A DNA stretch of 64,000 nucleotides from positions 3,410,001 through 3,474,000 of the forward strand of contig NZ_RCST01000001.1 of the NCBI RefSeq assembly GCF_013141865.1, in the 5' to 3' direction. The notes under the pieces were generated by a model. It ran no database searches. It was given only the letters and a program-made list of their open reading frames with translations, and was not told the origin of the DNA. This DNA comes from Methylomonas sp. ZR1. Lineage in GTDB: Bacteria > Pseudomonadota > Gammaproteobacteria > Methylococcales > Methylomonadaceae. Shown here piece by piece: positions 39,539 to 49,806 of the stretch. Both the position numbers and the translations under genes were made by a program. How positions within the stretch are numbered: position 1 is the first letter of the stretch; each line of letters opens with the position of its first letter.

Positions 39539-40660
39539 ATGTCAAAAATGCGTACCCTGTTACTTACCACCGGCTTGCTGCTGACGGCACAGACCGGTAT
39601 GGCCCGCGAAATTAATATTCCGGTGCCCATGGAGTACGGTTTAATCAAAAGTGTGCTGGTTAGCGAGCTCTACGACGGCCCGAATGAATCGGTAAGAGCC
39701 TGGAAAGACGGCAAGCAATGCAGCTTTTTGGATCTGGACCATCCGCAAATCAGCGGCGAGCAAGGCCAGGTCAAAATTCAGAACAATGTACAAGCCCGCG
39801 TGGGTACCGCGCTGGGCGGCAAATGCATGACCTTGATCGAATGGTCAGGTATTTTGCAAACCCTGCAACAGCCGACATTGGACGCCTCCGGTAATGTGCT
39901 GAGCTTCCCGGTCACCCAACTGAATGCGTTTGATCGCAACGGCCAACCATTGAACATTGCCCAATTGCAATCGCTGATCAAAAAAGCCGCCGAGCCCAAA
40001 CTGGCCGCCCTGAAAATCGACTTAAACCAATCCCGCCCGGACATTACGAAAACCCTGCTCCCCTTCATCGCCGCCGACGATAGCGAGGAGTTGCACGACA
40101 CCATCAACAGCCTGCGCTTCAATCAGGTCAAAGCCGATGAGAAAGGTATTTTAATCAACGTGGGCTACACCGCTACCAACCAAAATGCCGGCGGCTTAAA
40201 AGCGGCCCCGGTATTGAACGAAGCGGAATTGAACCAATGGCGCAAGCTCTGGCAAGGTTGGCAGATGTCTTTGGAAAAGAATATTGAGAAAGCCCCTATC
40301 GCCACCAACGCTGACGCCAGCCGGGCAAGCTTGCGCGATGTCCTGCAAAAAGCCGGCGTCGCCTTTGAACAAGGTCTGACGGCGGAATATGTGGCGGAAA
40401 ACGATCCGGTGCGTAAGTTCTTCAACAGTTCCTGGGACGTGCTAGCCCCGCTACTGCGTGACGCTTCAACCCAGTTACCGGGTAATAGCAGCCTACGCTA
40501 TGTGACGTTGATTGCCGCGACAGACTTGATGTACGAGTTGGAATCGATAGGCTCGCCACTTGGGCTGGAAGTATCCTCCAACGGCTTGCGGAAACTGGCC
40601 CGCTCGCTGATCGCCCACGAAAATCCCAAAGGCAAGACCAAAACCAAACGCAAAGGTTAA
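39539..40660 (+). CDS. Exported protein of unknown function
   Basis: A 373-residue protein with a clear signal peptide (MRTLLLTTGLLLTAQTGMA, cut after AxA-like GMA). The mature part has no transmembrane segment and only two cysteines (in GKQCSFLD and GGKCMTLIE), which could form a periplasmic disulphide. The first half (about 25-230) looks beta-rich and contains VQARVGTALGGKCMTLIEWS; the second half is helical, with a basic tail KGKTKTKRKG. It starts 3 bp after nadE and ends before a strong terminator, so it belongs to the sucCD-nadE operon. I do not recognise the family. Confidence 0.8.
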   Translation: MSKMRTLLLTTGLLLTAQTGMAREINIPVPMEYGLIKSVLVSELYDGPNESVRAWKDGKQCSFLDLDHPQISGEQGQVKIQNNVQARVGTALGGKCMTLIEWSGILQTLQQPTLDASGNVLSFPVTQLNAFDRNGQPLNIAQLQSLIKKAAEPKLAALKIDLNQSRPDITKTLLPFIAADDSEELHDTINSLRFNQVKADEKGILINVGYTATNQNAGGLKAAPVLNEAELNQWRKLWQGWQMSLEKNIEKAPIATNADASRASLRDVLQKAGVAFEQGLTAEYVAENDPVRKFFNSSWDVLAPLLRDASTQLPGNSSLRYVTLIAATDLMYELESIGSPLGLEVSSNGLRKLARSLIAHENPKGKTKTKRKG

Positions 40661-40686
40661 ATCAAGCGGGCTTGCCCCATATAAAA

Positions 40687-40726
40687 ACAGGGATACCGGC
40701 CACAAGACCGGTATCCCTGTTTTTTT
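40687..40726. terminator. Strong bidirectional terminator
   Basis: A stem of at least 13 bp with arms ACAGGGATACCGG/CCGGTATCCCTGT and an 8-nt loop, flanked by an A-tract and a T-tract. It ends the sucCD operon on the plus strand and the convergent 1158-residue gene on the minus strand. Confidence 0.9.
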
Positions 40727-40740
40727 AGGTATAGCCGAAT

Positions 40741-43700
40741 CTAAACCGCGCCCGCCGAGTATGGCCCTAAAGGGTCGGCACCCAAAGTACCCACCAAAGA
40801 CTGCAAATATTCCGGCGAGGCCAGTTCCACCAGTTTCTGTTGCGCCTGCCTATGCCGTTCGACCAACTTCAGCTCGTCGATCAAAGTCTGGTGACTGCTT
40901 TCGTGCAAGAACCTGCCCAAATAATCGACATGCCGTTGCCATAACGCGATGTCGCGCTGCTGCTTGATCCGCAGCCGTTCCTGATACCAATCCGAAGCCA
41001 ACAAGTAATCGCGGGTAAACATCGCCCGTATCTCCGGATGATGCGCATCCTTACCCTGATAATGACCGTCGGCCATGATATGCAGCAAAGCATACAGCGG
41101 CGGACAGGCGTCTTCTATACTGCCGTCATCAAGATATTGCTGGGCCACGCGCTGCTGGGTTTCGACGATATTGTTGATGCCGTCGACAAACACCTCCAGG
41201 TCCTGACGCTCGGGTTGCAAAATCTCGTCGGTAAAAACCGCATACGGGTTATCGAAGATCTTACCCATCAAGCCGTGCACGAAATGACTGGTGATGCGAT
41301 AACCCAAACGGCTGGCCAAGACGATTTGGCCCTTGTGTTCAAAATCGGTTAACAGTTCCAGATAGCCATGTTCCAACAAAAATGCCGGGTGGCGCTCTTC
41401 GCGCGACAGCCGCGCCCAAATCTCCGGAATCAACAAGCTGATGTCGTGATCGACGCGAGTATCCGGACCGATAAACCCGGCCGAACTGGAAAAGCCGGGA
41501 TAGCCGGTCAAAATGAACGAGACCAGGGCATTGTTCAAATCGGCGGTACCGCGCAAGGCATTGAACGGCCCTTTAGTCAGCGCACCTTCACTACCCGCTC
41601 CGGTAGTAGACGGCGATTTGCCGGTCAAGGAACAGACAAAATCCATGAACAGTTCCGGCAACTCTTGGTAATGAATCGGATTGTAAACCGCCAGCGCGCG
41701 GATGCCCGGTTCGGGAGGATTGTTGCGGCGGCCGGTCAATACCGCGTCCACCGGATGACAGAGCGGTTGATTGAGTGGAATCTTGCGATGTAAACGCGCG
41801 CCCACTTCGGCCACGTATTTCCGTAAGGGTTTCACCACATCGACACGGGTTTCCAGGTAGCGCGGATTTTTCGACGGTTTGCCGTTCACCAAACGCGGAT
41901 GCGCGGAACACACCACATAGCCTTTCCCATCCTGGTAAGCATCGCTCAATAGCTTTTGCATGGGCGCGGTGAATTTGGAAAAAGTCATCACATCTTCGAC
42001 CACCGCCGATAACTGTTCGTGATCCAAAGGCTCGAAATTGGCCATGAAATTACCCGGCCCGGACATGTTCAGCTCGGTTTGTTTGTCGTAACCGGGAATA
42101 ATCGCGTCGTCCGGGCGTTGAAACAGCCGGTATTCGCAGTTGCTGACCAGTTTCAGACTCGTTTCGTAACCATCGTCCGGCAGCCAAGCGCGTACCGCCG
42201 CGGTCGGCACCACCACCGAGGCACTGATGTCGTCTTCCATCTGCACTTTCTCGCAAGCGATATAGTCTTGCCGCACTTTGAAAGTGCGCCAGCCGCCGTC
42301 TAGGTCAAAACCTACCCGTAAATAAGTGGCGACGATCTTGCGCTGGTTCAGTTTCAACTCGTGACCGGGCGCGCCATCGATAATATCCACCGACAAATTG
42401 TCGCGCCAATTGTTGCCCCATTCCGGCCGGTAAAAGCGCTTGATCAAAAATACCAAAGCCAGAATACTGGGCGGAATGGACCGCAGCCAATCGTTAAATT
42501 CCGGCACATGGTTGGGAGAAGGCGTCAATAACTTGATCACGGAACCCAGACTGCGCTCCGAACTGAGCACGGTCCGGCTAGGCCCGCGATCATCGCGCTC
42601 GAAGCCCGGCAAGAAGCGGCCGGTATAGTCTTTATCGAAAATCGCCTGCACCCGATCCAGATCGTGCTGTAGATCGTCCACGAACAACGGGCCGTAGATT
42701 GCCGCGTCTTCGATGGATTTGGAAATTTCCGATTTGCCGCCGCCGGACACCGTACAGGGCTTGTGGCAAAAGGTACCTTCCGCGACGGTGCCGATCAAAC
42801 GCCAGGACGGCGCGCCGGGATGCTTGCACATCTCGATTTTATAACCGTTGGGCTGCACGTAAATTTTGCCCGGTTGCAAGCGAATGCTATGGCTTTGGCC
42901 GTTTCTGATCCAGGTAATTTTCTGCGTCGCCAGACTCATCCGCAAATCCTGCGGCACATAAATAATTTCCGGAAAATGCCTGTCCACCGCATAACCTTCC
43001 GGATGCACATCCATGATCGCGCCGTAGTGATAGGTCATCTCGTCGAAATCGTAGCCCGGCTCGCGGGTCAGACTGCCAATGCCAAACTCATCACCATGAT
43101 TGACACGACGAAATGCCAACGCGCCGCCGGCATGCTCCTCTTCTGCCAAACCGAACAAATTGGCGGCATAGCTGATCTGGGTTTTGACTTCCTTCTTGCA
43201 ATAACCGTAGTAGTTGTCGGCCAGCAAAGTGACGATCACACCGCTGCGGTCACGCGCAGTCAGTTTAAAGGCCTGACCGTCGTTATAAAGTTCCTCGGGA
43301 TTTTGCCAGCACATGCCATCGGCGCGTTGCCGTTCGGTGGCTTCATCCCAATGCGGCAGACCCAACTGTTTTTTAGTGAGCTTGGTTAAATGCGGCGCCA
43401 GAATCACGCAGCCGCTGTGGCCTGACCAATGTTCGACATCCAGGGCCGCATCGCATTCCGGCAAAGCGGGATTGCCGCCGTTGCCAAAAATACTTTCGAC
43501 GAAATCCAGATTACTGACCAGATTGCCCGGCGCAAAAAAGCGGATTTCCATGGATTTTTCGGCGGCAACACCCGGGATTTCCGGACAGACTACCGGCCGC
43601 ATCAATAATGATGCAAACATGCGTGCCGGCTTGGGTTGATGAGCGGTAAACGGCAGCACCATCAAATCGTCAGGTGGATTTAAAGCCTCACCCAGCATCA

Positions 43701-44217
43701 AAGCAAACGTCAGCTTGGGGACCTGCTTCTTATCGCCGGGGACGGGTAGGCCTCCCTCGGCCACATGAAACGAGCCTTGCGTGGTACGCCGGTCGCTGGC
43801 TGGATTGTGCAAAATGCCTTGCTTCACCCGAAAGCTGGAGACGATTTCGGAACGAAATTCATCTTCGCCCAAAGGCAACGATAATTCACGCGCCACGCCG
43901 TGCTTATCCAACTCGAAAGTCATCGTCGGCAAACTGGGGATTTTGGCAAAGCCCAGATCCGCGCAATAGCGTTCCAAGAAATCTTGAATCCGTCTATCGG
44001 CGGGATAAAGGGAGGAACTGGCCAACAAGCGGCTTTTTTCCAGATAGCTATTCAGCAAGTCCTGAGCGGTATCCATAAACTGCGCTGACTCGGTATCGAT
44101 ACAAGTCGGCTGCCCGCATGAAGCCAGTTTCAGATTGATATAAAGATGCAACTGTTGTTTAACAGCTTGCTCGTCTTGCCCCACCGACCCCAGACCCAGC
44201 GCCCTTAGCTTATCCAT
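40741..44217 (-). CDS. Candidate PPi-type phosphoenolpyruvate carboxykinase
   Basis: A very large single-gene protein of 1158 residues. The start at 44215-44217 has GGGAGG just upstream and lies after the predicted promoter, so the 38-codon longer frame is rejected. Visible motifs are a P-loop-like [12 protein letters not shown] near residue 490, [14 protein letters not shown] near 260, [20 protein letters not shown] and [20 protein letters not shown] in the last third. Size and these stretches recall the PPi-dependent PEP carboxykinases described from Propionibacterium and Entamoeba, which interconvert PEP, phosphate and CO2 with oxaloacetate and PPi. I rely on memory of that family without an alignment. 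Methanotrophs are known to use PPi-linked glycolytic enzymes, which makes this plausible. Confidence 0.5.
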   Translation of the reverse strand: MDKLRALGLGSVGQDEQAVKQQLHLYINLKLASCGQPTCIDTESAQFMDTAQDLLNSYLEKSRLLASSSLYPADRRIQDFLERYCADLGFAKIPSLPTMTFELDKHGVARELSLPLGEDEFRSEIVSSFRVKQGILHNPASDRRTTQGSFHVAEGGLPVPGDKKQVPKLTFALMLGEALNPPDDLMVLPFTAHQPKPARMFASLLMRPVVCPEIPGVAAEKSMEIRFFAPGNLVSNLDFVESIFGNGGNPALPECDAALDVEHWSGHSGCVILAPHLTKLTKKQLGLPHWDEATERQRADGMCWQNPEELYNDGQAFKLTARDRSGVIVTLLADNYYGYCKKEVKTQISYAANLFGLAEEEHAGGALAFRRVNHGDEFGIGSLTREPGYDFDEMTYHYGAIMDVHPEGYAVDRHFPEIIYVPQDLRMSLATQKITWIRNGQSHSIRLQPGKIYVQPNGYKIEMCKHPGAPSWRLIGTVAEGTFCHKPCTVSGGGKSEISKSIEDAAIYGPLFVDDLQHDLDRVQAIFDKDYTGRFLPGFERDDRGPSRTVLSSERSLGSVIKLLTPSPNHVPEFNDWLRSIPPSILALVFLIKRFYRPEWGNNWRDNLSVDIIDGAPGHELKLNQRKIVATYLRVGFDLDGGWRTFKVRQDYIACEKVQMEDDISASVVVPTAAVRAWLPDDGYETSLKLVSNCEYRLFQRPDDAIIPGYDKQTELNMSGPGNFMANFEPLDHEQLSAVVEDVMTFSKFTAPMQKLLSDAYQDGKGYVVCSAHPRLVNGKPSKNPRYLETRVDVVKPLRKYVAEVGARLHRKIPLNQPLCHPVDAVLTGRRNNPPEPGIRALAVYNPIHYQELPELFMDFVCSLTGKSPSTTGAGSEGALTKGPFNALRGTADLNNALVSFILTGYPGFSSSAGFIGPDTRVDHDISLLIPEIWARLSREERHPAFLLEHGYLELLTDFEHKGQIVLASRLGYRITSHFVHGLMGKIFDNPYAVFTDEILQPERQDLEVFVDGINNIVETQQRVAQQYLDDGSIEDACPPLYALLHIMADGHYQGKDAHHPEIRAMFTRDYLLASDWYQERLRIKQQRDIALWQRHVDYLGRFLHESSHQTLIDELKLVERHRQAQQKLVELASPEYLQSLVGTLGADPLGPYSAGAV

Positions 44218-44256
44218 AATCCTCCCCCTTTTAGTTTTAGAAAACGATGCTTCCAT

Positions 44257-44285
44257 GATATAGCAAACTTGGGGGTTTGGGTCAG
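44257..44285 (-). promoter_or_regulatory. Promoter of the candidate PPi-PEPCK gene
   Basis: On the minus strand there is CTGACC (44280-44285), a 17-bp spacer and TATATC (44257-44262), preceded by TG as an extended -10. Transcription would start near 44250, about 33 nt before the ATG at 44217. The remainder of the gap (44286-44393) shows nothing else I can name. Confidence 0.5.
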
Positions 44286-44393
44286 TAGCAATCCAAGCAG
44301 CGCGCCCTCGACCCAGAGCGATTGCGCTCAACCAAGCGGGTGCTCAGCGCTGCAGAGGCCTGGCTGGTGAAAATCTTCCTGTCGGCAATAGTG

Positions 44394-45350
44394 TCAATTT
44401 TTCTCGGCTTCGGCCTCGCCAAGATTGTTCAAAAACCACATGGCCGCGATTTGCTGGTGTAAATCATCGAACTTCGCTTGCAAGCCGTCCAGCACTTGAT
44501 GCAATTGCTCCGGGGTAGTCTGCTTAATCTCAATGCCCAGCACCTGCTGTTCCAATTGTTCCAGCTGCGGGAATAGTTCGACAGCATGCGGCAAGCGTTT
44601 GATGCAATGCGTAATCTCCTCGATGCAATGCACCACGGCCCTGGGAAAATCCGGGTTTTTTAACAGATAGTTCAAAACATCCTCACCTTTAATTCGGTTG
44701 CGGACGTGTTTGCGATACATCAAGACCGCACTCAAGGACTTCAAAACGTTGATCCACAGGATAGTCTCGTACTCGCGCATTTTGGTGCTGCGATTTTCCG
44801 CCAACAGCACGGTGCCGAAATCCATGATCCGGCTGGTCATATCGGCCCGTTCCAAATTGCGGCCGATACAGATAAACCGGGCACTGTCGCTGCGGCTCAT
44901 AGACCCGGCCATAAAACCGGTAAAGCGCTGGCAGCCGGCCATGATTTCCTGCAAGAACAGCGCACGCCCCCGCCGATTGGACAAGCTATCCAGATTGTTA
45001 TTAGCATACAGATACATTTCGTTGACCTGCTGCCAGGCTTCGTCGGGCATCAGCTCGCGGCTGGTGCGGATATTCTCACGGGCAAACGACAAAGACGCCA
45101 ATAAGGAGCCGGGATTGCTCATATCGGCTAATAAAAACCGGGTGGTGTTCTGCTCGCTGGGATTTTTAAAGCGTTGATAAAACGCCTCTTCGACGCCGCA
45201 AATATTTAATAAATTGCGCCAGCCTAATTCCACACCATACGGCAAGTCGTAGATCAAATGCATCGTGGCGCTGATCAGGCGGGCGGTGTTTTCGGTGCGC
45301 TCCAGATAACGGGCCATCCAGTACAAACGTTCGGCGGATCGCGATAACAT
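44394..45350 (-). CDS. Alpha-E domain protein (DUF403)
   Basis: A 318-residue all-helical protein of the alpha-E family. It begins MLSRSAERLYWMARYLERTE, the hallmark S-A-x-x-x-Y/F-W-x-x-R-x-x-E-R pattern, and has ERADMTSRIMDFG in the middle. The family is always found with circularly permuted ATP-grasp proteins and often transglutaminases. Comparative work predicts a peptide or amide-bond making pathway; no reaction is proven for alpha-E. It starts one base after the ATP-grasp gene stop, with GGAG in that gene's end. Confidence 0.88.
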   Translation of the reverse strand: MLSRSAERLYWMARYLERTENTARLISATMHLIYDLPYGVELGWRNLLNICGVEEAFYQRFKNPSEQNTTRFLLADMSNPGSLLASLSFARENIRTSRELMPDEAWQQVNEMYLYANNNLDSLSNRRGRALFLQEIMAGCQRFTGFMAGSMSRSDSARFICIGRNLERADMTSRIMDFGTVLLAENRSTKMREYETILWINVLKSLSAVLMYRKHVRNRIKGEDVLNYLLKNPDFPRAVVHCIEEITHCIKRLPHAVELFPQLEQLEQQVLGIEIKQTTPEQLHQVLDGLQAKFDDLHQQIAAMWFLNNLGEAEAEKN

Positions 45351-45351
45351 C

Positions 45352-46806
45352 TTATTGCTCCCTGTTGATAATCCAAGTGTCTTTACTGCCGCCGCCCTGC
45401 GATGAATTCACCACCAGCGAACCGGCCCTGAGCGCCACGCGGGTCAAGCCGCCAGCGGTGACAAAGCTGTTCTCACCTTGCAGGATGAAGGGGCGCAAGT
45501 CGATGTGCCTGGGCTCCAGACTATCACCGCACAAGGTCGGGCAGGTTGATAAAGCCAAAGTTGGCTGGGCGATGTAATTACGCGGATTGTTTTTAATCAG
45601 CTTATGAAATTGCTTGATTTCCTTTTGGCTGGCGTGCGGGCCGACCAACATGCCATAGCCGCCGGACTCGTTGGCCGGCTTAACTACCAACTCCGGCAAA
45701 TGCGCCAGCACGTAGGCGCATTGTTCTGGATCGCTACAGAGATAAGTCGGCACGTTCGGCAAAATCGGCTCTTCATTCAGATAATAGCGAATCATTTCAG
45801 GCACATAGGCATACACCACTTTGTCGTCCGCTACCCCGGCGCCTGGCGCATTAGCCAGCGCCACATTGCCGGCTTTCCAGGCCCGCATCAAGCCCTTCAC
45901 GCCCAATACCGAATCCTTATGAAAGACTTCAGGGTCGAGAAACAGATCGTCGATGCGCCGATAAATCACATCGACTTTTTCCAAACCCTTGATGGTACGC
46001 ATATAAACGCAATCGTCGTCCTTGACCAGCAAGTCGCCGCCTTCCACCAATTCCGCACCCATTTGCTGCGCCAGGAACGCATGTTCGAAATAGGCCGAGT
46101 TGTAGATACCGGGCGTCAAGACGGCAATTTGCGGGGTGTCATCGGTATCCGGTGCCAGTGACGCCAGCATTTCGAACAACTGGGTCGGATAATCGTCCAC
46201 CGGCAGAATATTCAGATTTTCCAACAACTCCGGAAAGATCCGTTTGGTAATTACCCGGTTTTCGATCATGTACGACACGCCGGATGGCACCCGCAAATTG
46301 TCTTCCAGTACATACAGCTTGCCGTCGCCAGCCCGCACCAGATCGCTGCCGCAGATATTGGCCCATGTGCCGAATTTGGGCTGCATGCCCAAACATTCCT
46401 TACGAAAATTGCTGGAACTGTTGATCAGATCAGCCGGCACCAAACCATCTTTGATAATCTGCTGCTGGTTATAAACATCGTTAATAAAACAATTCAAGGC
46501 TTTCAGACGCTGTTTCAGGCCTGCTTCCACGGCTTGCCATTCCTGAAAATCAATCAGCCGCGGGATGATGTCGAACGGCCAAGCCCGGTCGATATTGCCC
46601 TCGTCGCTATAGACGGTGAAGGTGATGCCCATCTCCATGATGGCCGCCTCCGCCGCCGACAACCGGCCCTTAATTGCATCCATGCCCAAAGATTGTAAGT
46701 ATTGACTCAAACTGGCGCAGGTATCACGCGGCTTGCCGCCCGCAGCAATCATCTCGTCGTAAGCCTTATCGGCGCTGTAATCCGCCCAAATTGTCGAAGT
46801 AACCAT
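45352..46806 (-). CDS. Circularly permuted ATP-grasp protein (stand-alone)
   Basis: About 484 residues from the ATG 46804-46806 (MVTSTIWADYSADKAYDEMI); an upstream in-frame start would add 26 residues with no family likeness. It belongs to the circularly permuted ATP-grasp/DUF404-DUF407 group: GITFTVYSDEGNIDRAWPFD, LYVLEDNLRVPSGVSYMIEN, NAPGAGVADDKVVYAYVPEM, and VVKPANESGGYGMLVGP. ATP-grasp enzymes ligate a carboxylate to an amine via an acylphosphate. The substrate is unknown. It is the leftward arm of the divergent island and is coupled to the alpha-E gene. Confidence 0.87.
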   Translation of the reverse strand: MVTSTIWADYSADKAYDEMIAAGGKPRDTCASLSQYLQSLGMDAIKGRLSAAEAAIMEMGITFTVYSDEGNIDRAWPFDIIPRLIDFQEWQAVEAGLKQRLKALNCFINDVYNQQQIIKDGLVPADLINSSSNFRKECLGMQPKFGTWANICGSDLVRAGDGKLYVLEDNLRVPSGVSYMIENRVITKRIFPELLENLNILPVDDYPTQLFEMLASLAPDTDDTPQIAVLTPGIYNSAYFEHAFLAQQMGAELVEGGDLLVKDDDCVYMRTIKGLEKVDVIYRRIDDLFLDPEVFHKDSVLGVKGLMRAWKAGNVALANAPGAGVADDKVVYAYVPEMIRYYLNEEPILPNVPTYLCSDPEQCAYVLAHLPELVVKPANESGGYGMLVGPHASQKEIKQFHKLIKNNPRNYIAQPTLALSTCPTLCGDSLEPRHIDLRPFILQGENSFVTAGGLTRVALRAGSLVVNSSQGGGSKDTWIINREQ

Positions 46807-47264
46807 GCTGTATGCATCCGTGATATTTGCTTTTATGGTGCAAGTCCGCGCGGAATTGGTGCAAAAACGACCGCACCATTTCAACGCAAACCGGTTCTAA
46901 TGATTTACCCGATATAAAGCAATAGCAATGCCAAGTTGCGCGCCTACGGCTATCACTTGCTCGGCCCTGACCGACTTATCGTGCCTTAGCACTGGCAAAT
47001 ACCCTTTAGTTCAGAAGCTTGAAGCAAGCCAATGCTTTACATTGGACGACTCTAGGCAGAGCTACCGAATCCAAAAGATCTATGCCGCACTCCGCTCTTT
47101 CTGATCGTAACGGCATACTTTTTGCCAGTCTCTTGGACTACGCATTCATCCAAAGTCTCGTCAGAATCGGCATCTGCACTAAAAAACCAGCTTAGAAAAC
47201 ATAAAAAAAACGAGATTAGCTTTGATCAATTGCGCTATACCCGGTAAACCGGCAAACTAAACCT
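46807..47264. promoter_or_regulatory. Divergent intergenic region with TGGTGC half-sites
   Basis: A 458-bp gap between the two divergent ATP-grasp genes. TGGTGCA occurs at 46836-46842 and 46857-46863, 21 bp apart (two helical turns), with the palindrome TCCGCGCGGA between them. An inverted copy GCACCA is at 46873-46878. These resemble NtrC half-sites (GCACCA/TGGTGC) in sequence but not in the usual spacing. They lie 30-72 bp upstream of the leftward gene. The rest (46880-47264) is unstructured to my eye. Whether an activator or repressor binds is open. Confidence 0.35.
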
Positions 47265-49796
47265 ATGAAAACCTTAAGCACACCAGAAGCTTTCGCGCCG
47301 GGATACCGCCTCGATAAGGGGGCCCACGACGAAATGCTGGACGAGACGGGCCGGGTTAGACCGCATTGGGCCCACCTGATGCAGGCGTTGCAACAGCTTG
47401 GCCCCCGCGAAGTCGGCGAACGCCACCAGGAAGCGCTAAGACTGCTGCGCGAAAACGGCGTCACCTACAACGTTTATGACGACCCGGATGGTATCAACCG
47501 CCCCTGGCAACTCGACCCGATACCGCTATTGCTTTCCGGCGACGAGTGGTTCGACATTGAGGCAGGACTGCTGCAACGCGCCGAACTGTTGAATCTGATT
47601 TTGGCCGACCTGTACGGCCCGCGCCAGCTCATCAAGAAAAACCTGCTGCCGCTGGAACTGATCTACAACCACGGCGGCTTTCTGCGCGTTTGTGATCAAG
47701 TTAGCTTGCCCGGCCAGCATCAGTTGGTATTGTGCGCCGCCGACCTGGCCCGCGGCCCGGACAAAAAAATGTGGGTACTCGGTGATCGTACGCAAGCGCC
47801 ATCCGGCGCCGGTTATGCGTTGGAAAACCGCTTGGCCATGTCACGGGTGTTGCCCAGCTTGTTCCGCGACACTCATGTCCATCGTTTGGCGCGTTTCTTT
47901 CAATCCCTGCGCGCCGGCCTGAATGCCGTCGCCCCCGGCGACGCCGACACCCCGCGTGTAGTGGTCCTGACCCCCGGCCCACTGAACGAAACCTTCTTCG
48001 AACACGCCTATTTGGCCTCCTATCTGGGTTACCCCCTGGTACAGGGTGACGACCTGACGATTCGCGACGGCTATGTCTGGCTGAAATCGCTGGTCGGCTT
48101 GCAGCGGGTGGATGTGATCTTGCGTCGGGTGGACGACAATTACTGCGACCCGCTGGAACTGCGCGAAGACTCGCGGCTAGGCGTCCCCGGCCTGTTGGAA
48201 GTGGTCAGGCGCGGCAATGTGGCGATTGCCAACCCGCTAGGTAGCGGCATATTGGAAAATCCCGGCATCATGCCGTTCCTGCCGGGCATCGCCAAATACT
48301 TCCTGGGCCAAACCCTAAAGTTAAATTCGATCGCCACCTGGTGGTGCGGCCAAGCCCGCGAGTTAAGTTACGTCCTCGCCAATCTGGAACGCCTGGTCAT
48401 CAAACCGATCTACCGCAAACCCGGCGAACGTTCGGTGTTCGGCCATCAGCTGAGCCGAGCACAACTCGCTGATTGGCGCGCGCGCATCAAGGCCCGCCCG
48501 GCGCTTTACGTCGGCCAGGAATACGAGAGCTTTTCCACCGTGCCGGCGCTGGTGGCGGGCGGCTACGAACCGCGGCAAACCGTGCTGCGCTGCTTCATGG
48601 TGGCGCGGGCGGACGGTTATACACTGATGCCTGGCGGTTTGAGTCGCAGCGCACCGCAATATGGCAACATGATGATCAGCAACCAAACCGGCGGCATCAG
48701 TAAAGATACCTGGGTGGTCGCTACCGAGCCCCAACATCCGGCCATTCCGGCCAAGCGCAGCGCCAGTTTGGCAGGCCACGGCAATGCCCTTCCCAGCCGC
48801 GCGGCGGACAATATTTTTTGGGTGGGCCGCAACGCTGAACGCGCGGAAGGCGGCGTACGCTTGTTGCGCGCCACGATCAAGAAGCTGTTCAGCAACCCTG
48901 ACCTCGATAGCCCGGACTATCAGCTCAGCCTGGAAACCCTGCTGCGTTGCGTCACCAGCATGACCGGCACCTACCCCGGTTTTTTTGCCGAGGATAACGA
49001 AAGCTTGCTGCAGTCGCCGGAAGCCGAATTACTGGCAGTGGTCGCCGACGAAAGCCGGGCAGGCAGCCTGGCCAACACGGTAAACAGGATGACCCAATCC
49101 GGTTATGCGGTACGCGATTTATGGTCGTCGGATACCTGGCGGGTCATTGACGAAATCGAGGAACAGGTTTCCGAAGCGCGCCGCCTGGGCAAAGTCGGTT
49201 TGTGGTCGATGCAGGAGCAAATGGATCAGCTGATCACCACGCTCTCCGCCTTCAGCGGCCTGGTGATGGAGAGCATGACGCGCGGCAACGGCTGGCTGTT
49301 TCTGGACATCGGCCGGCGCCTGGAGCGCGGCTTGCAGTTGGTATCGGTATTGAGAACCGCGTTTGCGATGCCGCAAAGCGAAGCGGCGGAAACCCGCTTG
49401 CTGGAATCCCTGCTGGATACCAGCGACAACCTGATTTGCTACCGCCAACATTATCGTAGCAACCTGGAGTTAGCCTCGTTTTTGGAACTGCTGCTGATGG
49501 ACCCCAACAATCCCCGCTCACTAGCTTATCAAATCGCCCGTTTGCAGGAGCATGTCGGCAAACTGCCGCGCGAACCCAGTACCCGCCGGATTAGCGCCGA
49601 AGAGCGCTTGCTATTAGAGGCTAGTTGTCTGCTGAATATCGCCAATATCGACGACTTATTGAGCGTCTCGGAATCCGGGATTCGCGAAGCGCTGGACCAA
49701 CAGCTCAGCAAGATTTACGCCCTATTGGCCGCGTTGTCCGATACTTTGACCGCCAATTATTTCCGCCACGGGGACGCGCCGCAATCGCTGTCCTAA
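47265..49796 (+). CDS. Circularly permuted ATP-grasp / alpha-E fusion protein
   Basis: An 843-residue fusion. Residues about 1-480 are a circularly permuted ATP-grasp domain (GVTYNVYDDPDGINRPWQLD, MWVLGDRTQAPSGAGYALEN, NPLGSGILENPGIMPFLPGI, ERLVIKPIYRKPGERSVFG). Residues about 510-840 are alpha-E, starting LPSRAADNIFWVGRNAERAE. It is thus a second, fused version of what the leftward operon encodes as two proteins. The fused and split ATP-grasp domains align in general layout but differ greatly in sequence, so they probably act on different substrates or steps. The transglutaminase-like gene follows by 10 bp. Confidence 0.88.
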   Translation: MKTLSTPEAFAPGYRLDKGAHDEMLDETGRVRPHWAHLMQALQQLGPREVGERHQEALRLLRENGVTYNVYDDPDGINRPWQLDPIPLLLSGDEWFDIEAGLLQRAELLNLILADLYGPRQLIKKNLLPLELIYNHGGFLRVCDQVSLPGQHQLVLCAADLARGPDKKMWVLGDRTQAPSGAGYALENRLAMSRVLPSLFRDTHVHRLARFFQSLRAGLNAVAPGDADTPRVVVLTPGPLNETFFEHAYLASYLGYPLVQGDDLTIRDGYVWLKSLVGLQRVDVILRRVDDNYCDPLELREDSRLGVPGLLEVVRRGNVAIANPLGSGILENPGIMPFLPGIAKYFLGQTLKLNSIATWWCGQARELSYVLANLERLVIKPIYRKPGERSVFGHQLSRAQLADWRARIKARPALYVGQEYESFSTVPALVAGGYEPRQTVLRCFMVARADGYTLMPGGLSRSAPQYGNMMISNQTGGISKDTWVVATEPQHPAIPAKRSASLAGHGNALPSRAADNIFWVGRNAERAEGGVRLLRATIKKLFSNPDLDSPDYQLSLETLLRCVTSMTGTYPGFFAEDNESLLQSPEAELLAVVADESRAGSLANTVNRMTQSGYAVRDLWSSDTWRVIDEIEEQVSEARRLGKVGLWSMQEQMDQLITTLSAFSGLVMESMTRGNGWLFLDIGRRLERGLQLVSVLRTAFAMPQSEAAETRLLESLLDTSDNLICYRQHYRSNLELASFLELLLMDPNNPRSLAYQIARLQEHVGKLPREPSTRRISAEERLLLEASCLLNIANIDDLLSVSESGIREALDQQLSKIYALLAALSDTLTANYFRHGDAPQSLS

Positions 49797-49806
49797 GGGA
49801 GTCACC

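Noticed and set aside
43673..44088. Plus-strand frames within the candidate PEPCK gene and other long antisense frames in rpoB, rpoC, fusA and the ATP-grasp genes
   Set aside because: They are shadows of well-supported genes in other frames, with no ribosome-binding sites or recognisable domains.
44218..44331. 38-residue N-terminal extension of the 1158-residue protein
   Set aside because: A promoter with extended -10 lies within it, and GGGAGG precedes the ATG at 44217.
46836..46878. Sigma54 promoter in the amidoligase gap
   Set aside because: The GG and GC pairs near TGGTGCGG...TTTTTGCAC are 13 bp apart, not 10.
46807..46884. 26-residue N-terminal extension of the stand-alone ATP-grasp protein
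   Set aside because: No family likeness; the TGGTGC repeats lie there. The chosen ATG lacks a strong ribosome-binding site too, so some doubt stays.
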